From contig CP141135.1 in the NCBI GenBank assembly GCA_035236585.1, forward strand, positions 7,474,001 through 7,538,000: a DNA stretch of 64,000 nt. Reading direction: 5' to 3'. Under the pieces are notes generated by a model that did no database searches, had not been told where the DNA came from, and saw nothing but the letters and a program-made list of their open reading frames with translations. Numbering within the stretch: the stretch's first letter is position 1; each line of letters begins with the position of its first letter. The position numbers and the translations under genes are program-made. The stretch is from Warburgia ugandensis. Its lineage: Eukaryota > Streptophyta > Magnoliopsida > Canellales > Canellaceae. Below, piece by piece: positions 36,081 through 49,300 of the stretch.

Positions 36081-38405
36081 CCTAACATGGACACAAAACC
36101 ATTCTTTGTCATGATGGCTCATGAAAAATAGAGTGCAACAATTACAATATCCTAAGAAACTGTCAAACTACTAAGAACCACACATATATGTAGTTTTAGA
36201 TATCAAGTTCTCTAGACTTGCCAATTCATAGCCCTTCTAACGTTGAGTTAACATGTTCATTCACATTAGTGGACTCTTTCATCTACATCAACGGACTGTC
36301 AATTTTTGATTTATGTCATATTAGGGTTACCATACTTTTAAGAAGCTAGAGATGATTTTCATTTCTTACTGACAAATTAATATATAAATGCATATTCATT
36401 TGCAAGTAGAAAAGAAATAACAAAAATCATCTTTAACTTCTTCCTTGTTGGCTGGCACCTGACACAAGACCCTCCTCCTTTTTCATCCGGGCTAGGGACT
36501 GGCATTTTCATCCACCTACTATTATATATTTTTTATTAGAAGAGAGATATAAGATTTGGAGTACTATATATACTTTATAGCCACAACATTGAACAAAGTA
36601 TAGTAGACCTTACCTTTCTATCATCTACAAGAAACATTTGATATACTTAATGTTATTCTATAGTAGCATCATTAGATGGTTATGCTTTCACAACATCAAG
36701 TACATGTTAACCTCAGTCTTGGAGGAGTATATGACATATTCTCCTCTTCCACATCAAATAATTATTGCACATTCAACTTCTTAATTTCGCTAAGTTTTGA
36801 GGCAATTATTTTGGAGGCCAAATATTATATGATCACACCAAATCTTTAAATATAGAAAGAAAACCTTCTATCAGTTTAGTGTTCAACCAAATTACAAGTT
36901 ACAATAATTACTTAGAACATTAATCAAAAGTAACTTGAGACAACTCAAGATTAGTTAAGTCATTCTATGAAATTTTAGAAATAATATAATTCACCAATTT
37001 TTGCATATACTATAATTTATAGTGTATAACTTTCTACATAAAATTTTAGTTGTATTAATATGAGCAGAAATAGAATTTACATCAAGTTTGTAAAGTCCAT
37101 CATACAAGATTTCAGAACAAAAGACTCTTCTTATGGCCAATTGTAGTTCTATTTTCAAAAAACCTAACTTCCAAACCATTTTTAGCAAGCTTTAGAACAG
37201 AGATGAGATTGTACTTAAGACTTGGCGCAAAGAGGAGCTCAGTTAACATAAAGGTCCCTCTTATTAGGAAGTTCAAGCCTAACCATCTCTAAGCCATATA
37301 CATCATAGAAAATATTATTTCCCATGATCACTCTATGCTCACTTGTAGCCTTTTCCCTGAAATTGGAAAATAGTTCCCTAACCTTCGCAATATGACTTTT
37401 CGAAGCATAATTAAGTAACCATTCTGCCCACGTGCAATGTTTTAATGACTACAAAGATGATATCTTCCCCACTGAATCTATCGTCATTATTTGGTCTCTT
37501 GCTTTTCCTAAGATAGTTAGCTTTAACATGTCCACCCTAGATACATATCCGACAAGGTCTGATCCTCTTTCACTTATCAAATATGGCAACCATAGATTCC
37601 TTACCCTTTTTAAATTTTCTTTTCTCACTATAGAATTCATTTGGCTTAAAATTTGATCATTTCCTTTGTCTTTAGACATATTCACATGGACACAAGGCCT
37701 TTCTTTGTCACAGTGGCTCATGAAAAATTGAGTCCAACAATTACAAGATCCTAAGAAACTAGCAAACTATTAAGAACTACATACATTTATAATTTTAGAT
37801 ATTGGGTTCCCTAGACTTGCTAATTCCTAATTCATCCGACATTGAGTTAATATGTTCAGTCATATTAGTGGACTCTTTCATCCACGTACTATTATATATT
37901 TTTACTAGAAGAGAGATATAAGATTTGTATTACTACCTATACTTCGTAGCCACATCACTGAACGAAGCATAGTAGACCTTACCTTTCTATCATCTACCAA
38001 AAACATTTGATATACTTAACATTATTTTGTAGTAGCTTCATTAGATGGTTCCGCAATTATAATATCAAGTACATATTCAACTAAGTCTTGAAGGAGTATA
38101 TGATTTATTCTGCTCTTCCACATTAAATAATTATTGCACATTAAAATTCTTAATTTTGCTAAGCTTTGAGGCAGCTATTTTAGAGGCCACATTTTTTATT
38201 ATCACACTACATATTAAAGATAGAAAGAAAACCTTCTATCAATTTAGTGTTCAACCAATTACAAGTTATAGTAATTACTTAGAACATTAATCAAATGTGG
38301 TAACTCAAGATTAGTTAAGTCATTCTATGAAATTTTAGAATTAATATAATTCACCAATTTTCACATACACTAGAATTTATAGTGTATAACTTTCTCAAGA
38401 GTTTA
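35443..38405. repeat. Direct duplication of a copia-derived block of about 1.6 kb
   Basis: Copy A (about 35443-37050) and copy B (about 37053-38405) share coding and non-coding stretches in the same order. Examples are 'agagagatataagattt', 'tagtagaccttacctttcta' and 'aatttatagtgtataacttt'. Copy B lacks roughly 200 bp that copy A has near 36300-36510. It may be unequal recombination between related elements. Confidence 0.75.
37040..37760 (-). pseudogene. Ty1/copia relic, copy B
   Basis: It parallels copy A about 1.6 kb away. 'atagaatttacatcaagttt' and the segments around the zinc knuckle (GHVKANYLR) and the protease-like WLLN...ELFSN box recur with scattered changes. It retains a RATSEHRVIMGNN segment missing from copy A. 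The integrase part is absent. It carries many stops. Both copies lie on the minus strand. Confidence 0.72.
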
Positions 38406-41326
38406 TGTGACGACCCGGGTTTTTCAATACTTTTTTTTTATTTAAAACTTTTTGAAAGGTGGGGCCCCAAATTTATAAAAACCAAAACAATGAAAACAAT
38501 TTCAATCAAATTTCATTTTTAGAAAAATCCCGAGGTCAACCATTGACTCAAAACAAGATTTTTTTATTTTCCAAGTAAACATGTTTAAAATAGATTTACT
38601 ATTCCAGGATCATCCAATTATCAGCCACATTCCCATAACAGTATAATCAAGTTCAATAACATATATACATGCACAATCCATGTGAAATTAGAACATACCT
38701 CTAAATGAGACTTCTCGATCACTATTCTTCTAACTCCTCATATGTCCTGTCTTTCTTTAATATTTGAGGCATTACAACAATAACGCAATGCTTGGTAGGT
38801 ACATAGATATTTAATGTATATCAATGGAATAAAATCGAATAATCATATTGATACAATGAGTAAAGCAATTTTCTACAAGAATATAATTATTTTAAGCAAT
38901 GCTAATAAAATCTCAAAACATCATATACGATAAAACATGCATCTCACGGATTTAAAACATGATATAATCTCATGTAAATGAGCATTCAATAATAACAGGG
39001 CACCCTAAGGTACATGGGTCCCACGAGTGTCCCATACACTCGTATCACTGATCATGAGTACTCATATCCAACCTCTGAGTGTCGTTACACCCAGGCATAC
39101 AATCACATCTTCATGCTTATCATGCAAGCATACAGAATAAGAGTATGGATCGTCATGCTACAGTGGCAACCTTCCAGGGTCTCAACCACCGCCGCTCCCC
39201 GTCAACACTATAACGGGAGACTTAGCGTCCGTCCCCATGGAAAGGCCCGAATTGGTAGTGTGAACTATCCATGTTACTAACCCCTACCAAAAGCCATCTA
39301 TAGGCAGGTGTCTATCATATCACAATCATATCACATCACATCATAAATCTCGGAGGGTGGGTGGCCGGCCCTCTCCCTCCTAGCATGACATCCACCGGGT
39401 GAGAGCACCTGTCATAAAACTCAAAACACAAAATCACATATGTTGAAAACCAGGAGCACTTGTCACTCGAAATCCTCAAGGCACGTCCCTCATCCTGGGG
39501 TTAGCCTCTAAAAGGACCAACCACCAAGCCTCGACTTTCCTTTCTCATAAAAACTCATCAATTTCAGTGATGCAATAATAAGGAAAGATAATTTTCTAAT
39601 TGTGCATAAGTAGATAATCTCAATCTCATAAAACCATAAATCAAATAACGATCATAACATAAAACTCTAAATCTTACAAAATCATTGATTAATAATAAGT
39701 GCAATTTAATCACAATCAATTATGATGCCATGATAATACAAGGTTTTAAAATCAAAACGAAATATTAAATGTCGTCACCTACCTCAACGTGAGATCACCC
39801 AACTCAAGCATAGTATCCCCTTATTGTGTACATTCAGATGTACATGTCAGTACAACAATACTATTTCGTGTTATTTATTTCATCATAAGGGAATCTATAG
39901 TGATCCAACAGTTGGATCATCCTCTAAGATCTTAAATTATGATTTGGTTCTTAATTTAGTCCCATCTCAGGTTCATCTATTCGTTCTTGTGTGTATCTAA
40001 CGTTTATACCTTAATCTAATGGTCAAATTATCCTCAGATCAATAATTTTCAAAGATTTGGTTCAGACAAATGGTCTAGATCAATTTCTAACGTAGTCAAA
40101 CTAATATGCCCCTTAAAATCCTTATTTATTATCATACTCTATCTCATTGTTCAAGTCTTAATGCCTGATCACCCTTTGATTAGTCGGTTCTAAGTTATTA
40201 ATTAGTATTTTATAATTTAACTAACATAAAAGTAGTCAAATATAGGTTTTCAAGCTAAATCTAGGTCCGCGTAGTTAATACGGTCACAACGGATATTTTT
40301 GCTTGTGATTTGGACCCCTGTAGCTCCCAAAATCAAGCTTTTTGTAAAAAGGCTTCATAAATTAATATATTAATTTATAAGGGTAGTTATGTATGCACCG
40401 ACTTACACGGGCGGTGCGGTTTGCACCGGCTTACACCAACGCACTACGCGAACAGGAAGCTCGCGCGTTCAGGTCGTCCGGGACAACGCCCGTGAGCGTC
40501 CCGCTCGCATGTGTGCTGCACGTGTGTGTGACGGAGTACCCGTATCGCACGTCCACGTATGTGCGTCCCGATGGGCATCTTGGGTGCATTGTCTATCGGG
40601 GACGATAAACTCCAAGCCGTCCACCTTGTTTTGGCTTGATCAGAGCCCTAGAAGCTCTGATTTTTTTATCTGTTTTCACTGTTCCTAGGGTTTTTGGGTC
40701 CAAAGATCACAATGAATGGCTTAGATTTCTCATTTGAAGCGTCTTTAATATGGGTCTAACCATGCTCTACGGTTTTGAATCTATAGGCCATCCAACGGCC
40801 ATTTTGATCCGATCTAGTCCAGATTTGTGAGGGAAAAGTTGGAAAACATCATAAATGACGAGTTAAAATGTATAACTTACCTTATTAGAGCCGGAGATGG
40901 GAGATCAAAGCCCTCTAGTGCATGCAACCTTCAACTCCGTTTCGCAGCGTGCACAGGGAAAAACGACCATTCTCCTCTGGTTGTGTGGTGTTGGAATGAA
41001 AGGGGAAACTTGTATTTTATAACCAAAGTCCCGATTTTCCCTAATAGAAAGTAGATCAGTGCCTTCCTCCATTAGAACTCTAATGGAAGTGGAAAAGGGG
41101 TGCCGTTATCAAAATGAATCCCTTTAATTAACATTCCTGACAATTTATCAATTTACCCTTACACTTAAAATGGTCATAACTTATTCATCCGAACTCCGTT
41201 TTCGACGTTCTTTATAACGTTCAATTCATATCGACGTGTATTTTCTAGTTTTAGTGATTTCAAAACCAAATTCTATGCATAAAATTTTAAATTAATTTAT
41301 CTTATTTAAAATTTGGGGTTATTACA
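38406..41326 (-). mobile_element. Solo LTR of a Ty3/gypsy element (about 2.9 kb)
   Basis: It starts tgtgacgacccggg and ends ttggggttattaca. Flanking five bases are gttta and attta, a 4-of-5 match. On the minus strand it starts TGTAATAACCCC and ends CCCGGGTCGTCACA. This parallels the large gypsy element LTR (TGTAATGACCCC ... ACCTAGGTCGCCACA), so it is minus-oriented. It also shares with that LTR, in reverse, a 'ctcggagggtgggtggcc' block. No coding region lies within it. It contains a CpG-rich block (40390-40610) and a small inverted repeat (cgagtgt / acactcg) near 39025. Confidence 0.85.
40390..40610. other. CpG-rich block inside the solo LTR
   Basis: About 220 bp is much richer in CG dinucleotides than anything around it, for example 'acgggcggtgcgg', 'gaagctcgcgcgttc' and 'gtgagcgtcccgctcgc'. 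It contains a repeated tgcaccg-cttacac phrase. It may be an LTR regulatory segment. Retention of CpG suggests a recent insertion or low methylation. Confidence 0.6.
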
Positions 41327-41331
41327 ATTTA

Positions 41332-43119
41332 TAACTTTTAAATCTTTTCATCTTGCTTTCAATATGATAAACAAACCAACAAGAACAATTTGTGCAATTT
41401 AAATCAATCCTACATTAATATTTTGTATTGTATGAGGCTTGAGAGAAGCAGTTGTCATCCTCTTCCGACGGGTGCCAAGGGGTAGATCTTATTGGATGAC
41501 GCTGGTCTTATGAATGCTACCTTGGTAGGGCTCCAAGTGATATAGACTGGAGTTCAGATTTGTAGCTATGTGGTCGATATGCTATCACTTCGATGTGGTC
41601 AGACTACTTGTCTCCAAACCAGCCCCTAAGCATGTGTTATAGCCAAAAGAGAAACCTCCAAAAGACTTGAGTCTGCAGATGGACCATCGTTTACTTTGGA
41701 TGCCTCAAAGCATCGCTCCGCAGGACCCATATTTATCATTTCTTGCCATGTAGTCAGTGTGATCTAAATGATCGCTGGTTTACACTTTGGATCAGCACGT
41801 CTAGGCCTTGCCTGTATCTAAGAGGCTTATACATACCCTATAGCTGCCCATAATTCCCCAGCTCAGGGGAGGGGCCAGCTTTTGTCCTATTTGTGGGCCC
41901 TTTCGGCCCACACTTAATCCTGCTGGGGCTGAGGTATTCTTAGACAGAATTTGATACAACTCAATAGTACTAGTGCCTTATCTATCAACTAGACTGTGCT
42001 TTTGGGACTCACTGTATGACTCACCATATACACCTTATTTTTTGTTGATTTGATCTGTTCATCTTTCATGCCTCACCTTTTCACGCCGTTTGCAAAACTT
42101 ATGCCCTTTGGATGCCTCCACCTCCTAGTTTTTGCAATTGAGATGTTTTTCAGTCATGATCATTAAACTTCTCAAATGAGGAGACCAGATAAAACTATTA
42201 ACCAAAAGCGACCAATGTCTATGAGATTGATTTTGCGGTTAGATTATCTAAGAGAGGGTAAAGAAGATAAATGGCCACATCATTCAAAGGCATAGTGAGT
42301 CAGTCCTAGAGGTGAGTTCGGGTAGCGTTTCATAAGAAAATTTACAACCTTTCACATATTGTGGATGGTATGTTTGCTGGCATTGGACCAAGGCCATGAG
42401 AGTTGCATCGTAATGGCTCATATTTCGATTTATTATTTGACCTAAAAGGTTAAGCTAATAGCAAGTGAGCCAAATATTTATATCTCTAACAAATTCTCTC
42501 GCGTTGAATGCTTTTATAAACGCTTGCACATGGGTTTGGTAAATGCGAAGTCTCAGGATTTGAACTCATGATCTCTCAAACAAATAAAAGTTTTAATATT
42601 ATACTGGTTTGCCAACAATATATCTCTAACACGTGGTCAATAGTTTTGATCACACCTTGGTGTTTATATATACATGCAGCGATTAGCCCTTAATATATTG
42701 ATCTTCATAGTAGGGCAGTTGCAATTGGATTTTATTTTATTTTTGGGCTAAAAGCTATAATAGTTGGATTTATAACACCAGTTTAAATATTTTTCTCACT
42801 GTAAACTCACATTTCCTTGTGAGATACTTGTATTTTGCTCCTTGTAATAGATTTATATGGATTAAGGGCCTGTTTGGTTGGCAAGAAAGTGATTATGCAC
42901 AAATGTTTTTGTTTCTGCTATTTTCCTAAAATGCAATTAGTTACAATGAGAATGACTTTCTTGAGAACTAAGAGTTCCAGTGAGTCTTCTTGAGAACTAA
43001 GAGTTCCAGCGAGTCTAGATTTTTCGTTGGATTTGGCTTTACAAGTTGTAATAGTCGAGAGGCCCACCTAATAATAATATTGTCCACTTTCTACTGATGG
43101 TGCCCATAAACTGCAAGCA
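41332..43119. other. Gene-free region, no element identified
   Basis: I recognise no coding region. A short tandem duplication (ttcttgagaactaagagttccag) lies at about 42958-43015. A 'gggcctgtttggttgg' phrase near 42866 resembles the end of some plant MITEs, but no partner end was found. Confidence 0.4.
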
Positions 43120-43300
43120 GTTACGGCTTTGTTCTTACCCAGTTGCCTAGGTAAAATGTGTCGTCACTAGTAGAGTCACCCCAGACTCTTATCAACCACC
43201 TACAACTCTTTCCCTTAGTGATGTGGGGCTAATTCTTAGTACCTCCCACCTTCGTCCCTCAACCTATCATGGGGTCTTCCCCTCAAGGCATCTTGATAAC
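43120..43300. repeat. Fragment related to the 19081 solo LTR
   Basis: The phrase order 'gcctaggtaaaatgtgt', 'cttatcaaccacctacaa', 'tgatgtggggctaattctt' parallels 19925-20010 ('ttcctagggaaaatgcg', 'cttataaacaacctag', 'caatgtgggactaactctt'). It is a short diverged LTR piece in the same direction. Confidence 0.55.
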
Positions 43301-45179
43301 GGCAACGGTTCACAATTTGATCATGCAATAGTAAAATTTTGGGGTTGTTATATAAGTCAAACAAACAGGGGAGATTAAGTTCAGCGGAAACAAATCCAAA
43401 ATGTTTTCATTAATTTCACGCTAACCAATCAGAGGCCTTAAGTGGTTCACCAATATGCTGATTGAAATAATGGGACGTATAACCAAATAAGAGATAGGGG
43501 TTGGATGGTGTGTCAACTACAAAGTCCTCTAGGGATTGGTATTTAATTCGATTCATTTATTGTCGACAATGACAGGGCAAGTAGAAAAGAGAATTGGGTG
43601 GTTAGAGATGAAAAAGGAAGCATGGGTTTAAGGCATAAAAATAGGCTCTTAAAAAAGGTGTGGCTGTATACTATTCACCTTTGTACTCTATCCCCTTCTT
43701 TGAATTTTGCACCGAACTGGCCTTTTTTAGATAACTTGCGAGGAAGAATCAAATTTGGTACGCTCCTCTCTAGATTGTCACAAACATCTACTCTAGTATT
43801 ATAATTTCTACTAAACAAAACACAACGACAACGACTCTAGTATCATAGAAAATCACATTCATTGGATCATGATTTAAGAGCTCAAAATGTGTAGTTGAAA
43901 TCATCCAATAATTATGAATTTTGGTGTCTAGCCAACGGTGTCTATCTTGGTAGGACCCACCTAAAAATCTTTTCCATTAGATTCTGATAACTACAAATGA
44001 AAAAAATGCAACAACAAATCATTACATTGAGATTTTTTAAGTCACAAGATCTCTGCCGTTGCTTGTCCAAAATATGATCCGACCCCACATCTCCCTTTAA
44101 TGGTACTTTGTATTTCCTTCCATTACCTCCTAGTAAACTTACAGATTTGGTTAAACAACTTGCAGTAGGGTCAGCCATCTTCTTCTAGAAAGAGAAAAGC
44201 AAAATCTCTTGGGGTGGAACTATCAAAATACAAGATCAAAATAAAAACACCCGCCGTATAAGATCCAGGAAGATTTCCCCTCACCGAACCCACCTTGCAC
44301 GCTGTCCTATGTCCACTTGCAGCAGGTTTGCTGATTTTGCAAAACGGGTCGACTCAGAGTCACTGTCGCAATGAAAAATATAATTTAATAACGTTGGCGG
44401 TAAACTCTGAAAATTGCGGGAAAGTCCACTAATAAATTCGGAAAGTCCAAAACCGAATCGACTCGTCCGAGTTCCAAGTCGACGCGGCCAATTTTTATAC
44501 CATGCTCCAAGGTCCACTAATAATTATAGCTCTTAGAAAATCCAAACCCTAAGATCACGGAAGTTTACGAGTCAAAGGCGAAATTTCCCGTCCTAGTTAT
44601 TTTGTTGGCGGAAGACGGTCAGTCTCCTCTATTAAGCAGCAATTGTCACTTAATTATGTGGTAATGATAAATCGTTCCTTTTAGGACCCTCCGATGCATA
44701 ATAAATTGCATAATTGAATGATCCTAGCCGTCGAAATTAAATGTACCCCTGGTTGACTCAAGAAAGTTGCCCGTAGATCATAATTTAGTAGGTGAACTTT
44801 GTTAGTTGGTAATTTGAAATGTGTGACCTCGGGTAGTATGGAGGACCCACTTATCCCAACCTGTCTGCAATGAATAATATCTTAATCTTGGTGGTCCCCA
44901 TCTGTACCCCATAAGTCAATGTATTTAGTAATTCAAACCCAGAGTGACAGACTTGGTGCCCATGCATCTTAGACTAAGTGCCGCATGCATTGGATGGTCT
45001 AGATTTACAGCCATGTGATTCAACGACGGAGATTGTTCTGCGTTTGCCTTGGTTTAACACTACCCATAAATTATGTCACGATGTTTCCATTCCTAATATG
45101 ATATTCGCACTCCCCTACACTTTTTGCTCAGATTCGCACGTTTCCAACTGGGTCCGAATCGGTTGTTAAGGAGAAGATA
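43301..45179. other. Intergenic region, nothing supported
   Basis: No conserved domain or RNA gene is seen. Small reading frames on both strands (for example minus 44178-43942) have no recognised motif. Confidence 0.4.
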
Positions 45180-45202
45180 CCACCCTCAAAGGATGAGGGT
45201 GG
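45180..45202. other. Perfect 9-bp stem hairpin
   Basis: Arms ccaccctca and tgagggtgg surround a 5-base loop, about 1.1 kb upstream of the RopGEF start. There is no U tract after it, and its role is unknown. Confidence 0.6.
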
Positions 45203-45242
45203 GGATATCATTTTACGGCTAGCTTAACATCATGCCGTTTCT

Positions 45243-45640
45243 CATGTGATAATGGCAGTCTTTGCTTAAATAACACACTAGCAGAATCGAGAAGCTAAAG
45301 CAGTAGAAGTTGAAGTAGTCAACGCGAGGAAGAGGTTAAAATCGTCATTTGGTTGTTTTCATTCTCGCAGGGGTCATGGAATTTGCACGAGGAATGGGCC
45401 AGTCGCAGTCCATTTATGTGATAATGGCACTCTTTGCTTAGTTAGCACACCTAGCTGGACTGGAGTAACCTAAGTACAATTACGAAACTGACCTCCGAAG
45501 AAGTGCCAATACTAAAATGACGTGAAGGTCGAAAAGGTTTAAGGTGGTCTTGGGTCAACATTTCTTTCCCACAGCAGACTGCGCATCTACCGGTGGCAGT
45601 TAAGACAAGTGCAAGTACTAAAATGACCTTTCGAGAGATG
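45243..45640. repeat. Imperfect direct repeats upstream of the RopGEF gene
   Basis: 'atgtgataatggcagtcttt' then 'gcttaaataacacac' at about 45244 recurs at about 45416 as 'atgtgataatggcactcttt' with 'gcttagttagcacac'. A second pair, 'aagtgccaatactaaaatga' at about 45501 and 'aagtgcaagtactaaaatga' at about 45607, follows. The promoter region has been locally duplicated. Confidence 0.7.
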
Positions 45641-46137
45641 CAAGTACCAAGACAAAGTAACGCTCGAATGAGGAGAAAAAGGTCATTTCACTTCCACCGT
45701 TATACTGCTCCCACACCCAACCGCCGTTTGCTCTTCAGAGTACCGGAGTCGAAGCATGCAGAATGTCTGAGGTGTGATCCTACGGGGAAGGGGTCCCGCA
45801 ATGAAATGCATTTGTCACTATTGAATGATCCAAACCGTTTATCCTAACCAATGGCATATGGGCCATCTGCAGCCACGTCGCCACGATCTACTGGGGAAAG
45901 AATCATCCACGTCGCACTGGGTCCCAGGTGATAAGATGGAAAAGATAAAGCGCGTGTCGGGCGCTGTTACTGCCGCAGAGTGTGCTGTTACGGAAAAGAA
46001 AGCCTGCAAATACCAGCTTCTCTGCTTTCCTTTTAGAGAGAGAAATTACTGGAGAGAGAAACCGAGGTAGTGATAGAGAGAGAGTGAACACAGAGAAGGC
46101 GTGCTTTCCTCTACTTCACTTTTGTCTGTGGCATTCC

Positions 46138-46140
<3 letters not shown>

Positions 46141-46170
<30 letters not shown>
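46141..46170. repeat. (AG)n microsatellite in the probable 5' UTR
   Basis: A run of 30 bases of AG about 180 bp before the RopGEF start codon. Other short GA runs surround it (46035-46082). Confidence 0.96.
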
Positions 46171-46174
<4 letters not shown>

Positions 46175-46346
46175 CGTGCTTTTCACTTTTTCACTTTACC
46201 CTCTCTCAGTCTCGGATGCAGCAGAAGACATTTGTCCGATCTCGTCGAGATTCCGGTCTGGAAATGACCGGAAAACTTTCCTAAACCACTACGTTGCGTT
46301 TTGCTTCCATTTTCAGGCGAAGTTTGTGAGGGCTTGGCATCTTCTC

Positions 46347-49300
46347 ATGGGAAGCGTTACTTCAGAAGACGATGCTTACGATCAACAGAGCGAGAGATTC
46401 GGCAGTTACAGCTTGAGTGCTGACGTCAGCGAGTCGGAGAGTTGTACTAGCTACTCCGGTCGCCGTTACGATGGCGAGGCTTCTTCCAGTTCCCTTGCTT
46501 CTTCGCCGCTTGTTGCTGCTCGGCCCGTGATCGGAAATTCTGGATTTCCGGCGGTTGTCGAGCCACCGCCGTTGCATTTGCCTGCGATCGGCGGGAGAGA
46601 TGTGGTTGTGTGGGAGGAGAAGGCGGAGAAGCCGGAGACGGATTTATCTGGTATGTATTTATTAGAGATTTTGAATCTTACTCTGAAATCTGTTGAAATT
46701 TCTACTTCTGGGTGGATTTTTGGCATTTATGCGAAGATCTAGCAGTGTAGTTATGGCGCAACGATTTCTTCTTGAACTTTGCGTTGTTCGAGGGGAACGA
46801 GATCTAGCGAACTGTCTCCACTAGCACATATTAGCAGAAAAGTAATTTCTTCGTTATTTTTTTTTGTTCCAGAAGTTGAGATGATGAAGGAGAGATTCGC
46901 GAAGCTTCTTCTGGGAGAAGACATGTCCGGTGGAGGAAAAGGCGTTTGCACTGCTCTTGCTATCTCCAATGCCATTACAAATCTCTCTGGTACTAATTTT
47001 TTCTGATTTTATTTTATTTTTCAGTTGTTATGCATAGTTTCTGATTGATTATGGCAGCCACTGTTTTTGGAGAACTATGGCGGCTGGAGCCTTTGGCGCC
47101 ACAAAAGAAGTCGATGTGGCGGCGAGAGATGGAATGTCTGCTATGTGTGAGTGACTCTATTGTAGAGCTCATTCCTTCGTTTCAGGAATTTCCTGGAGGG
47201 GGGAGCTTTGAAGTAATGGTCACGCGCCCTCGCTCGGACCTTTATATAAACCTCCCGGCGCTTAAGAAGCTCGATGCGATGCTTCTAGGAATGCTGGATG
47301 GTTTTAGGGAAACCGAGTTTTGGTACGTTGATCGGGGGATAGTGCTGGCTGATGCTGAGGATGTTAATGGGTACCCATCTTCTTCTGGATTTGGGAGGCC
47401 TTCTCAGAGGCAGGAAGATAAATGGTGGCTTCCTTGTCCCAGAGTACCATCTAAAGGGTTGTCAGAAGATGCGAGGAAGAGACTGCAGCAGTGTAGGGAT
47501 TGTGCGAATCAGATACTCAAGGCAGCCATGGCAATCAATAGCAGCGTTTTAGCCGAGATGGAGATACCGAATGCATATTTGGGGAGCTTGCCTAAGGTTC
47601 TAACATTATGTTCTTAGCCTACTGTTATTTTAAATTTGATGTTTGTACCTGGTGCCTACTGAAATTTGGAATTTTACAACAGCTAGAACTGCTTTAATTG
47701 AAACCTTGCTTCTGGTAACCAATTACACATTTTTTGCAAAATATACTGCCTTATAAATGGAATTGTTTTGGACAGGGGATTGAAAATTGTATGCTGGGTT
47801 CTGGAAGGGTTCAATTATTTGAACTCATAAATGGTGTCAACATTTGAAAAGAAGAAGAAGAAGAAGAAGAAATGTTGGCATTCTTAGGAGGGTGTAGAGA
47901 TTAGTTTGTTGTGCTTTTCTCTTTTGAAAGATTCTTTGTGTTTGCTTCCTGTTTGCTCAAAATAACCTTGATCTACATTTACTAGATAAATGGCAATTTC
48001 ATGCTGTTATTTATTCTGAAGTTCGAAGGGGAGCCTTGACGCAACGGTAAAAGTTGTCGTGATATGACCTTGAGGTCACGGGTTCAAGGCATGGAATCAG
48101 CTTCTTGCAAAAATGCAAGGTAAGACTGCCTACTTTAGGCCATTGTGGCCCGCCCCTTCCCTGGACCCTGCATAGGCGGGAGCTTCGTGCACCGGGGCTG
48201 CCCTTTATTTATTCTGAAGTTCCATATGGACTTCTGTTCCTCCAAACTGCCTTGTTTGTCTGTGATGTATGAGGGACTTGTATGCTCTTTCTAGCAACTT
48301 CGGATGTTATGACTTCGTCGGTTACTGTCATTGCACTCTCTTCAACCATAGTGGTGTCAGGTTTGACTATCCGTCTCATATGGTGTATTTGATAATGTCC
48401 CGTGAGATTTAAAAACCATATCCTTGAAGAGTTGCAGTGTGCAAGGTTTTCTTCTTGCTTGTCTGACAGGAATATGAAATCAATGGTGAGATGCACATTT
48501 TAGTTGTCTTGAGCTGATTGAGAAAAGTATAGAGAGTTTGGTTGCTCATAGTACTAGCAGATCTTTCTGCATTTGTTGTATGATGAGTAACTTCCATTAT
48601 GATCTGCTTACCAGATCTTCTGCTATTACGTGCTACGAATTCCAGTTACAGACTTACCGAAAGAAGAAGGCTATGTGAACAATAAGTGAGATATCCTATG
48701 TTAGACCTCTCATACACCACACGTATTCCAGAAAGAAGATATAATTGCAAGGAAACAGAAATACACCTGTTGGCAAAAGATTTTCAGATTTCTCCAGAAG
48801 ATGATCCAGGGCAGTAGTTGGTTAGGATATAATTAGTTGTGATGTAGTCAGTTAACAACCAAGTCATGAAGTTAGTTAGGATATAGAGATATCCAGTCTG
48901 TTACAAAGTTAGGATATACAGATATCCAGTCTGTTACAAAGTTAGGATATACAGATATCCGATGCATTCTCAAGGAGACGGGAATGGAAGGAAAAAGAAA
49001 AGATAAAAGGAGGTGAAGATGGAGGAAAAAAGGGGGAGGGAAGGGACGTAAAAGGGAGTGGGAAGTGCAGAGGAGGAACTGAGGTTCCTACTTCCTACTA
49101 GTTCCAGTAATTTGTGTTTTGTTCGATTGAATTGTAAGGTTACTTGTAATTTCTCCACTTCATCAATAAGGAACTTCAGCTTCTTTTGAAAAAAACTGCT
49201 TATTATCAAGTCTCAATTCTTCCTGGCTCAACAATGGTATCAGAGCATGGTTTCATTCTTGGTACATGGTAAGAACCGGATAAGAAAAAGCACAGAACAT

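Noticed and set aside
43942-44178. Minus-strand ORF starting MADPTASCLTKS
   Set aside because: It looks superficially like a protein start, but I recognise no family, see no splice-linked continuation, and cannot support it.
46101-46346. In-frame upstream start of the RopGEF gene
   Set aside because: It runs through the AG repeat as Arg-Glu repeats and has no family similarity; the MGSVTSEDD start at 46347 fits known RopGEF1 proteins.
48040-48100. tRNA gene
   Set aside because: The A- and B-box-like sequences belong to the tRNA-derived head of a SINE; no cloverleaf acceptor pair is formed.
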